Shown here: piece after piece, positions 1 to 6,752 of the stretch
Layout of the letters: each line of letters begins with the position of its first letter
Position numbering within the stretch: the stretch's first letter is position 1
From: Alphaproteobacteria bacterium
GTDB taxonomy: Bacteria > Pseudomonadota > Alphaproteobacteria > Rickettsiales > JABSSG01
Reading direction: 5' to 3'
Assembly: GCA_022600235.1 (NCBI GenBank)
Contig: JAHZKS010000049.1
Location: 1-10,273, forward strand
Length of the DNA stretch: 10,273 nt
Translations under genes and position numbers: made by a program
The notes under the pieces: generated by a model
What the model was told of the DNA's origin: nothing
The model's input: only the letters and a program-made list of their open reading frames with translations
Databases searched by the model: none

Positions 1-1
1 A

Positions 2-1315
2 CTTCAAGCTATAAGAGAAAAGGTAAATCTTGAGCCCTGCTTTTGGGGACAACTGCCAGGTAATATAGATTTTATAGTTCGCAGATCTACTGTGAATACT
101 TTAAATTTATCATCTTTTTGTTCTTTGCATAATTATCCTATAGGAAAAGCAAAAGGAAACCATTGGGGTGATGCTGTAACAGTATTAAATACCACTTCGG
201 GAACTCCTTATTTTTTTAATTTTCATTTAAGAGACGTAGGGCATACAACGATTATAGGTCCTACAGGTAGTGGTAAAACGGTTTTGATGAACTTCTTGTG
301 TGCCCAGGCTCAGAAGTTTAATTGTAGAATGTTTTTCTTCGATAAAGATAGAGGTGCAGAAATTTTCATTAGGGCAATTAATGGAGTATATTCCGTAATT
401 GACCCCAGTAAGAAATGTGGGTTTAATCCTTTAAGATTGCCTGAGAATGGAGAAAATAAGAATTTCTTATTAGAGTGGCTAAAGCTATTAGTAACTGTAA
501 ATAATGAGCCTCTTACTTCTGAAGATATAAAGATTCTAAATTCTGCTATTGAAGGAAATTATAGACTAAAACGTGAAGATAGGGTTTTAAGAAATATAGT
601 CCCTTTTCTTGGGATTGAAACAGAAGGAAGTTTGGCTAGTAGAATATCTTTATGGCATGGTAGTGGTTCTCATGCAAAGATATTTGATAATAATGAGGAT
701 ATTTTAGATTTCTCAAGAGCAAGTAATTTTGGTTTTGAAATGGCAGAATTACTGCAAAACAAAACTGCTCTGGGTCCTGTTCTCCTATATCTGTTCCATA
801 GAATTAATTCATCATTAGATGGTACTCCTACAATGATGGTGTTGGATGAAGCATGGGCGTTGATTGATAACCCAATTTTTGCTCCTAAGATTAAAGATTG
901 GTTGAAGGTTTTAAGAAAGCTAAATGCAATGGTGATCTTTGCTACGCAAAGTGTTGAGGATGCTAGTAAGAGTGAAATTAGTGATACTTTAATTCAGCAA
1001 ACAGCAACCCAGATATTTTTACCAAATCTAAAAGCTACAGAAGTTTATAGATCAGCATTTATGTTGAGTGAGAGAGAATACTCATTAATAAAAACTACTG
1101 ATCCTGGTAGTAGATACTTTCTTATAAAACAAGGCACTGATGCAGTAGTAGCAAAATTAGATCTATCAGGTATGGATGATATCATCAATGTTTTGTCAGG
1201 AAGGTCAGAAACTGTATTACTGTTATACGATATTATGAGAGAATATGGCTATGATGCTGAAGATTGGCTACAAACTTTCTATAAAAGATGTAGAGAGTTG
1301 AACAGCAAAAAATAA
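2..1315 (+). CDS. virB4: VirB4 T4SS ATPase, C-terminal part (5' end outside window)
   Basis: C-terminal 437 residues of VirB4, the cytoplasmic ATPase at the inner-membrane base of the type IV secretion system, which drives assembly and substrate transfer. The frame is open from base 2, so the GTG at 92 is an internal Val, not a start: the 30 codons before it read FWGQLPGNIDFIVRRS, a typical VirB4 stretch. Visible motifs are SLHNYPIGK...WGDAV (around residue 45), Walker A GPTGSGKT (residues 86-93, bases 257-280), FFFDKDRGAEIF, Walker B MMVLDEAW (residues 278-285) and the FATQSVED segment (about 313-320). The C-terminus (...EDWLQTFYKR) is intact. Full VirB4 is about 800 residues, so roughly the first 45% is missing because of the window edge, not a mutation. 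The stop lies 6 bases before the first virB6-like gene, which fits the rickettsial virB4-virB6 operon. Family assignment is very secure. Confidence 0.94.
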   Translation, partial: LQAIREKVNLEPCFWGQLPGNIDFIVRRSTVNTLNLSSFCSLHNYPIGKAKGNHWGDAVTVLNTTSGTPYFFNFHLRDVGHTTIIGPTGSGKTVLMNFLCAQAQKFNCRMFFFDKDRGAEIFIRAINGVYSVIDPSKKCGFNPLRLPENGENKNFLLEWLKLLVTVNNEPLTSEDIKILNSAIEGNYRLKREDRVLRNIVPFLGIETEGSLASRISLWHGSGSHAKIFDNNEDILDFSRASNFGFEMAELLQNKTALGPVLLYLFHRINSSLDGTPTMMVLDEAWALIDNPIFAPKIKDWLKVLRKLNAMVIFATQSVEDASKSEISDTLIQQTATQIFLPNLKATEVYRSAFMLSEREYSLIKTTDPGSRYFLIKQGTDAVVAKLDLSGMDDIINVLSGRSETVLLLYDIMREYGYDAEDWLQTFYKRCRELNSKK

Positions 1316-1321
1316 TAGAAT

Positions 1322-3406
1322 ATGTATAAAATTTTATCAGTTTTTTTTTCAACTATATTCTTATGTTTTTTTGTTTTTGCAGAGAACGTTGCTTTGCTTC
1401 CTCAAAACCAGTTAGCTTCATCAAACTGCTTTTCTTCTAATAAATTCACCTGTCCTAATCATGGAATCGATACATCACAAGATTGTAATAATGACAAGAT
1501 AGATACGAATGATTGTCAGGCAATGCAAAATAATTTGCTTAATACGTTCAAAATGTTTGATGTGGGTAATATTAATACTGAAGGTGCCTATGTAAGATGT
1601 AGTAACGAGAACGATATAGATTCTTGTACGGATAGAGGAGAATTTTCGTTAGTGACAGGCTATAGTTCTGCATCTCCAAATCCATTAAAAGTGGCTCACA
1701 ATAAAGAAACAGGGGCGGAGCTGACAGATGGAAATTCAAATCGTTACTATTGCCCTATGACTAGGTGTGATGTTCGTACTGATAATATTTATTTTAGTTA
1801 TGATGCTTATAATAGGGCGAATCCACTCGATCCAACTACTGCTTCATATAATGCTAAAATACCGAAAGATACTCGCTCTGAATCTATAGATTCAGAAGTG
1901 TCTTTTATTGTGAAACAAGTAGGAGATAATATTTGTGTTTATGCATCTAATGATACAGGTGTTTTAAATATGGGTTGTAAGGAATATAAATCACTTTATG
2001 TTCCACCACCTTCTTCTAAAGATTCTTGTTTTAGTAATACAGCATGTGCCATTGATGGTCAATCTCACTCAAAAGTATTTTGGTCTGTGAGTAGCAAGAT
2101 TGTAGAGTGTGTTAGGGATGCTCTTGGTTTAGTTTTTATCAACGATGCTGCATGTAGTAATCAAAATTTCTTACCTGGTCTGCAACAAGTTCTTAGACAT
2201 ACGGTGATGGTAGCAATAGTTTTATACATTATTTTATTTGGGATAAAGCTTGCAACAAGTCACCAGCTTATATCTAAAAGCGAATTCTTCATGTTATTTT
2301 TTAAGATTGCTCTAGTTCTTTATTTCTCTGTTGGTATGAAGCTGGACGATGGTAGATTTGAGAGTGGATTAAGCGATTTTGTATATCCTTCAGGTTTAGA
2401 TGCAATGAATTCTTTTGCGAATTTTGTTATGGATGCTTCTAGTGCACATGGTTTATGTAAATATGATACTAGTATGTATGATGAAGGCTATGAATATCTA
2501 GCTTTATGGGATTCTCTAGATTGTAGAGTAGGGTATTATTTAGGGTTATATTTAATCAAAGATAGTGGTTCAGGGGACAGTTTTGAATCTGGTATATACG
2601 GTATTCTGGGGACAATTATTCCAGCATTGTTGAGTTTAGAAATAGTATTTTTAATACTTATGGTGATTTATGGGATTTTTATTCTTTCTATAGCTGTTTA
2701 TTTTGTGCATTTTTATGTGATAGCTATGGTGGCATTTGCTATTACTGTTTATGTAGGTGTCATTATTGTGCCGATGGCTTTGTTTTCATATACAAAGCAA
2801 TTTTTTGAGACCTGGGTTAATTTATTATTCTCTTACATATTGCAGCCTGCGATTATAACAGTTTTCATGGCTTTCTTGCTTTTGGTATTTGATAATGTTA
2901 TATATGGTAATTGTAAATTCCAGCATAGAACTGTGTTTGGAAGTTATGATTCATGGATTATAGATGGGTCATCATGTTCAGATCAAAATGATCCCAGGTG
3001 TTCTGATGCTGTAGAAGAATGTGAAAAAAGCATTGGATGGATATTTCTTGGCGCTCTAGATCATAAATTCTTAAAGACGCATTCTGCTATATTCTTTGAT
3101 TATACTACTTTAGGACATCAGTTTAATACTCTTATATCTTTAGATGTAATAGGGAAGTTACTCAAATTACTCTTATTTATTTACCTTTTATCTTTATTTG
3201 CACACGACTTGGGAAGTTTTGCAGCATCGTTAACCGATGGAACAAATATAGGTCAGTTAGCGACAGATCCTCAGGCTTTGTTTAAAAAGTTAATGGGCCA
3301 AGATGGATCAAAGAAAAAGAATAAAGGGGAAGGCAAATCCAAAGGTTCAGGAAAAGGAATATCAGCATCTGGTAAAGCAAGAAGTGGGATAAATGTTTCA
3401 GGTTAG
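1322..3406 (+). CDS. virB6: VirB6/TrbL-family T4SS inner-membrane protein, paralog 1
   Basis: 694-residue VirB6-family protein, part of the inner-membrane channel of the T4SS. An N-terminal signal peptide (residues 1-20, cleavage likely after VFA) leads into a periplasmic domain to about residue 285 with some 14 cysteines, probably disulfide-bonded. The polytopic core follows: membrane segments near 290-312, 320-340, a cluster about 430-525 and one near 615-635. The VirB6 signature is the P-x-A-L-F...F-F-E-T-W segment followed by SYILQPAI (about 480-512). A cysteine-rich loop (about 530-570) separates the last segments. The tail from 660 is Gly/Ser/Lys-rich and ends with two copies of a GIxxSG motif. 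At 694 residues it is over twice the size of Agrobacterium VirB6, as usual for rickettsial paralogs. The ATG follows the virB4 stop by 6 bases with no clear Shine-Dalgarno sequence, so translation is probably coupled. Unlike the next two paralogs it lacks a lipobox. Confidence 0.9.
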   Translation: MYKILSVFFSTIFLCFFVFAENVALLPQNQLASSNCFSSNKFTCPNHGIDTSQDCNNDKIDTNDCQAMQNNLLNTFKMFDVGNINTEGAYVRCSNENDIDSCTDRGEFSLVTGYSSASPNPLKVAHNKETGAELTDGNSNRYYCPMTRCDVRTDNIYFSYDAYNRANPLDPTTASYNAKIPKDTRSESIDSEVSFIVKQVGDNICVYASNDTGVLNMGCKEYKSLYVPPPSSKDSCFSNTACAIDGQSHSKVFWSVSSKIVECVRDALGLVFINDAACSNQNFLPGLQQVLRHTVMVAIVLYIILFGIKLATSHQLISKSEFFMLFFKIALVLYFSVGMKLDDGRFESGLSDFVYPSGLDAMNSFANFVMDASSAHGLCKYDTSMYDEGYEYLALWDSLDCRVGYYLGLYLIKDSGSGDSFESGIYGILGTIIPALLSLEIVFLILMVIYGIFILSIAVYFVHFYVIAMVAFAITVYVGVIIVPMALFSYTKQFFETWVNLLFSYILQPAIITVFMAFLLLVFDNVIYGNCKFQHRTVFGSYDSWIIDGSSCSDQNDPRCSDAVEECEKSIGWIFLGALDHKFLKTHSAIFFDYTTLGHQFNTLISLDVIGKLLKLLLFIYLLSLFAHDLGSFAASLTDGTNIGQLATDPQALFKKLMGQDGSKKKNKGEGKSKGSGKGISASGKARSGINVSG
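1877..1896. repeat. Perfect 20-bp palindrome inside virB6 paralog 1
   Basis: Half-site TCTGAATCTA is followed immediately by its exact reverse complement, a loopless 20-base palindrome encoding the SESIDSE region of the ectodomain. It does not extend further on either side. It could be a protein-binding site, a cruciform, or chance in AT-rich coding sequence. No function is assigned. Confidence 0.6.
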
Positions 3407-3410
3407 AAGA

Positions 3411-4466
3411 ATGTTTAGTGCTATATTTAATATGCGTAAAAGCATATTAGCTATGCTTATTGTTCTATTATTATCTTCTTGTGGTGATAGTTGTTATGAT
3501 GAAGTTTCTATTAGTGATGATGGTGGTGGTTACACTAATAAAACATATTCACACACTTTGCCTGCAAAACAAAAAGAGTGGGAAGATACAGGAATAAATT
3601 TAAGCAGTAGTAATAACAGATTTACAATAGCAGATGTAGAAGGCACTGTTTCTTGTACAGGAAACCCAAATTTCCCAGGGGAATGCTCGATTGATTATAC
3701 TACAATGTGCGATGGTGGGAAAAAATATATATGTAATGATAACTCTTGCAATAATAAGACTCTAGTTGATGTTTGTGCAGGAAAAACAGATTGCACGAGC
3801 TTAGATTCTTGCTCTGGCACTAATACTAAAGTTATGTGTAAGAACGGAGTGAAGTTTAAGTGGAATAATAATGCATGGGAAGAGACTACAACACAGTGTA
3901 GTGAAGCTGTATCATGTAACAATAATAGAAAAATAATGAGTCTATCTTACTATATTGGTAGTGAGGATTCAGCCCAATATTTTAACACAACTAGAGATTT
4001 GGGAGCTTGTTCTGCTAATGAAAGAACTTGCGCTGATGGACATCCTCACCCTGTTCCTGCAAATAAAGAGACCTGGACTCTTATAGATTCAAATATATTT
4101 CCAGGCGATGATATTTATTTGAAAATTCTTCAACCAAGAACATCAGGAGCTGTAATACCTACTACATCTTCTGGTAGTGCTGCTATGAATGCGTGGACAT
4201 TTACAAATAAATTTGTGAACTCTAGTAAGTGTCCTTCGACTCTAACATTAGATCTTAAAGCATCTAACCATAAACAATGTGGTGTACTAGAAAATGGATA
4301 TCATACTTGTCCTATGTGTGAAGGTTCTGGAAGGCATATTGATTTGGATTCTCCAACAAATAAAACATGTGACGGTAGTAAGTCTTTAAAATGTTGGCAT
4401 ACTGGTGGTTCAGGTTTATGGATGAAAATTATATATATAATAACCAGGATTGTAATGATAATTTGA
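3411..4466 (+). CDS. VirB6-like paralog 2, 5' part: lipoprotein ectodomain, frame broken at 3' end
   Basis: First part of a split VirB6-like gene. It encodes a lipoprotein signal (MRKSILAMLIVLLLSSC; acylated Cys codon at 3480) and then about 320 residues of cysteine-rich extracytoplasmic domain with a WEDTGI motif near the start and a CPMCEGSG (CxxCxGxG) motif at 4308-4331. Three in-frame ATGs exist. 3393 overlaps the previous gene. 3411 starts 4 bases after its stop behind a purine-rich AGAAG and is preferred. 3432 lies inside a small hairpin. The frame runs CWHTGGSGLWMKII and then hits low-complexity hydrophobic residues and a stop at 4464-4466. The next frame (4391-6745) continues directly with the rest of the VirB6 protein. 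Dropping one TA from the (TA)5 run would restore a single protein of about 1,110 residues, a plausible size for a giant rickettsial VirB6. Either it is a genuine disruption, a sequence error, or regulated frameshifting. Confidence 0.75.
   Translation: MFSAIFNMRKSILAMLIVLLLSSCGDSCYDEVSISDDGGGYTNKTYSHTLPAKQKEWEDTGINLSSSNNRFTIADVEGTVSCTGNPNFPGECSIDYTTMCDGGKKYICNDNSCNNKTLVDVCAGKTDCTSLDSCSGTNTKVMCKNGVKFKWNNNAWEETTTQCSEAVSCNNNRKIMSLSYYIGSEDSAQYFNTTRDLGACSANERTCADGHPHPVPANKETWTLIDSNIFPGDDIYLKILQPRTSGAVIPTTSSGSAAMNAWTFTNKFVNSSKCPSTLTLDLKASNHKQCGVLENGYHTCPMCEGSGRHIDLDSPTNKTCDGSKSLKCWHTGGSGLWMKIIYIITRIVMII
3428..3449 (+). repeat. Small hairpin at the start of virB6 paralog 2
   Basis: TAATATGC pairs with GCATATTA across a 6-base loop (3436-3441). 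The in-frame ATG at 3432 lies in the left arm, so use of that start would be hindered while folded, which favours initiation at 3411. An 8-bp AT-rich stem is weak and may be chance. Confidence 0.35.
4385..4391 (+). other. Possible -1 slippery heptamer T_TTA_AAA in the frame overlap
   Basis: Read in the frame of the upstream part, bases 4385-4391 are T_TTA_AAA, which fits the X_XXY_YYZ rule for -1 ribosomal frameshifting. A slip here moves ribosomes into exactly the frame of the downstream part (next codon 4391). I see no convincing pseudoknot or stem a few bases downstream, and a slip here would skip the CWHTGGSGLW segment that looks coding in the upstream frame. Simple indel is therefore the likelier explanation. 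Confidence 0.25.
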
Positions 4467-6745
4467 GTTGCGAAGGAGATTCTCGTTGCACATGGTTCAA
4501 TCAATATAATGATAATATAGCGAATAGATTTGGAGTTATTACATACCAGCCACAAGATAATTCTGGTGATGGGTGTGAATCTGGAGACTATTCTAAATGT
4601 ACGGATAGGGTAACAACTCGTCACATTATTTTTCCGCAGGTTGGTCAATCTAAGATATGTGCAAAAATTGCTGATAATCCTGGTGAGTATTCAGATAATG
4701 TTGGTGGCTATACAATTTATGCTACAAGAAAGTCGTGTCTTGCTCATGATGGTAGGCCAAGTGTTGCAAGGTTTAGTAATATACAAGATATGTTAGCTTT
4801 AGAGTATATAGTATCTAATATTTCACCAAGTGCTGATATTCAAGGGACTGCTCTTTCATCTGGGGTAAAATATCCTTTGGAAATAAATACTGGTTCAACT
4901 GAAGGCAAACTTTACATTAGAGTAAGAGATAATTATTGGGCTGATAATTCAGGATCTTATGATGTGAAGATAAAATATAAGAAATATGAATCTAATGGAG
5001 TCATTAGTGATTTTATAGAAGGTGTGAAGGATACTCTAAGACATATGACAATTGATGCTTCTAGACAATTTTTTAGAAATATATCTTGTGTAGGAGAGGC
5101 ATGTAATTGTATGGGACCCAGCTGTACAAGCCAGTATGTAGATTATATTAGAGCGCTATTGATACTATATATAGCTGGTTATGGTTTGATGTTTTTAATG
5201 GGTTCAGTTGATATTTCTCAGATGGATTTAATGATTCGTGTTTTAAAAATAGGAGTGGTTTTAACTCTCATCAGTGATACGAGTTTTGATTTCTTTTATA
5301 ATAATTTTTTCAACCTCTTTCTGGATGGTATGGATGATTTGATAGCCAAGTCACAAAGTGGTTTCGATAATGCATCTGATTCTGGGAATGTATTTGCATT
5401 TGCTGATAATATGATCAGCCTTACATTGCTGAGCAAAACTACATGGTTAAAGCTAGCGGCTATGCTGTTTATTTCTCCAATGGGTATGATATTGGGTGTA
5501 ATGTTAATTATAGGAGTATTATTATTCTTGTTAGGAGTATTCAAGGCTGTTGTAGTATATTTAATGGCAACACTTGTTATAGGTATTTTGATATTGCTTG
5601 CTCCAATCTTTATTCCTTTCATTTTGTTTAAGCCAACAGCGCATCTGTTTGAGAATTGGTTAAGAACATTAGTCCAATATAGTTTAGAACCAGTCCTTTT
5701 GTTGATTGGATTAGGTGTTCTGACGCAACTCGCTTATGTATTATTTACAACTATTATTAATTTCCATGTTTGTTGGAAATGCATGTGGCCAATAAACTTT
5801 GCATTCTGGCCAAGTGTTACGAGTGCATTAAGTTTGTCCGATACTATATTCTGTTTGCAGTGGTTTGGGCCGTTTGGGTTAATGCCAGATGGTGGAGGTG
5901 GAGATTTAGCTGGTTTAGGTTTTGGTGCAGTTGAGATTTTGCTGTTTATTATAATAGGGCATTTAATGTTCGGTTATGATAAATTAGTGCAGCAAATTAT
6001 ATTGAGAATATCAAAAGGTAGAGCAGCTCGGTTTAAACTTTCAGGCCAGTTTGGTAGGTTTAGTTCTGTGGGTGATGCTGTATTTCGTAGTACTGGCATA
6101 CCTCAATTAGCGTCAGCAGCAGGTGGTCAATTAAAAACTAGAGCTAAAAGAGCAGTGCGAAGAGCATTCTCATCTGATACAGAAGAACAAAAATTATTAA
6201 AACAAGCAAAAAAAGTAGATGAAGTGCGTTCTGCTGAGATCACCGGAAACTCAAGAGCATTGTCTAATAGAATGGGTGAAGAATTACAGCGTAATGCATC
6301 TGAAGATGTCGCAAAATTGAAAAATACAGAACTTCCGGATACTGAAAGAATAGAAGCTGCAAAAAACATAGGAGAAAATTTATATTCTGGTGTTGGTGAT
6401 ACTCCTGAATTTAAAGAATTTGTATCAAATTTAGATAGGTTATCAAAGGTAGAAGTTGGGTCAAAAGCTCACTCAAAATTTTCATCAGAAGCTTCTGAAT
6501 TACATAATGCATTGCAAGGAGAAGAAACAAGAACAATGCTAGAAATAATTCAAGGTAAAGATTTTACTGCAGAAGATAAAACTCATGCAATGGGTAGGGT
6601 TTCCGAGGCATTATATAAAGAAACTGGTGATGTTCACAAAGCTTTGTTTGATCCAGAACTTGTGGATGCAAGAAATAAATTAATTAATGAAGTAGGGCAA
6701 CTTGAGAGGGTATTGCCTGACACATTAAGAAAAGGGGCAACTTAA
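4391..6745 (+). CDS. virB6: VirB6/TrbL-family paralog 2, 3' part: ectodomain end, membrane core and long C-terminal domain
   Basis: Second part of the split VirB6-like gene, numbered here from the first ATG at 4391. The frame is open only from 4382, so no good independent start exists and there is no signal peptide. Residues from about 15 continue the cysteine-rich ectodomain with two lectin-like motifs: DNPGEYSDNVGGY (95-107) and DNYWADNSGSY (180-190). The VirB6 core follows, with membrane segments near 253-272, 280-298, 340-413 and 420-455, including the signature APIFIPFILF...HLFENW (from 404), and a last pair near 515-535. From about 540 a hydrophilic, mostly helical, charged C-terminal domain of some 245 residues runs to the end. 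Translated alone, the ectodomain would be left in the cytoplasm, which strongly suggests it belongs with the lipoprotein part at 3411-4466. The stop is 7 bases before the next paralog. Confidence 0.87.
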   Translation: MLAYWWFRFMDENYIYNNQDCNDNLSCEGDSRCTWFNQYNDNIANRFGVITYQPQDNSGDGCESGDYSKCTDRVTTRHIIFPQVGQSKICAKIADNPGEYSDNVGGYTIYATRKSCLAHDGRPSVARFSNIQDMLALEYIVSNISPSADIQGTALSSGVKYPLEINTGSTEGKLYIRVRDNYWADNSGSYDVKIKYKKYESNGVISDFIEGVKDTLRHMTIDASRQFFRNISCVGEACNCMGPSCTSQYVDYIRALLILYIAGYGLMFLMGSVDISQMDLMIRVLKIGVVLTLISDTSFDFFYNNFFNLFLDGMDDLIAKSQSGFDNASDSGNVFAFADNMISLTLLSKTTWLKLAAMLFISPMGMILGVMLIIGVLLFLLGVFKAVVVYLMATLVIGILILLAPIFIPFILFKPTAHLFENWLRTLVQYSLEPVLLLIGLGVLTQLAYVLFTTIINFHVCWKCMWPINFAFWPSVTSALSLSDTIFCLQWFGPFGLMPDGGGGDLAGLGFGAVEILLFIIIGHLMFGYDKLVQQIILRISKGRAARFKLSGQFGRFSSVGDAVFRSTGIPQLASAAGGQLKTRAKRAVRRAFSSDTEEQKLLKQAKKVDEVRSAEITGNSRALSNRMGEELQRNASEDVAKLKNTELPDTERIEAAKNIGENLYSGVGDTPEFKEFVSNLDRLSKVEVGSKAHSKFSSEASELHNALQGEETRTMLEIIQGKDFTAEDKTHAMGRVSEALYKETGDVHKALFDPELVDARNKLINEVGQLERVLPDTLRKGAT
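4430..4439. repeat. (TA)5 dinucleotide run at the virB6 frame break
   Basis: Five tandem TA units directly after ATGAAAAT, inside the stretch where both frames are open (4382-4463). Removing one unit (2 bases) joins the two frames as ...GLWMKIIYNNQDCNDN..., with no residues lost from either conserved side. This makes it the best candidate for the frameshift site, whether by replication slippage, phase variation or sequencing error. Confidence 0.7.
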
Positions 6746-6752
6746 GAATAAT

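Noticed and set aside
92..94. GTG as the start of the ATPase gene
   Set aside because: The frame is open to base 2 and the preceding 30 codons encode conserved VirB4 sequence (FWGQLPGN). The gene is cut by the window edge.
1877..1896. Rickettsia palindromic element insertion
   Set aside because: Those elements are roughly 100-150 bases long; here symmetry stops after 20 bases.
4308..4331. DnaJ-type zinc finger protein
   Set aside because: DnaJ needs four CxxCxGxG units in a cytoplasmic protein; there is one here in a secreted lipoprotein.
4301..4648. Minus-strand open frame of 115 codons
   Set aside because: It lies opposite the virB6 frame break, has no ribosome binding site or recognisable domain, and looks like a shadow of coding sequence on the other strand.
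5296..5622. Minus-strand open frame of 108 codons
   Set aside because: It is antisense to the conserved VirB6 membrane core and its low-complexity Ile/Asn/Thr composition is what the complement of hydrophobic codons gives.
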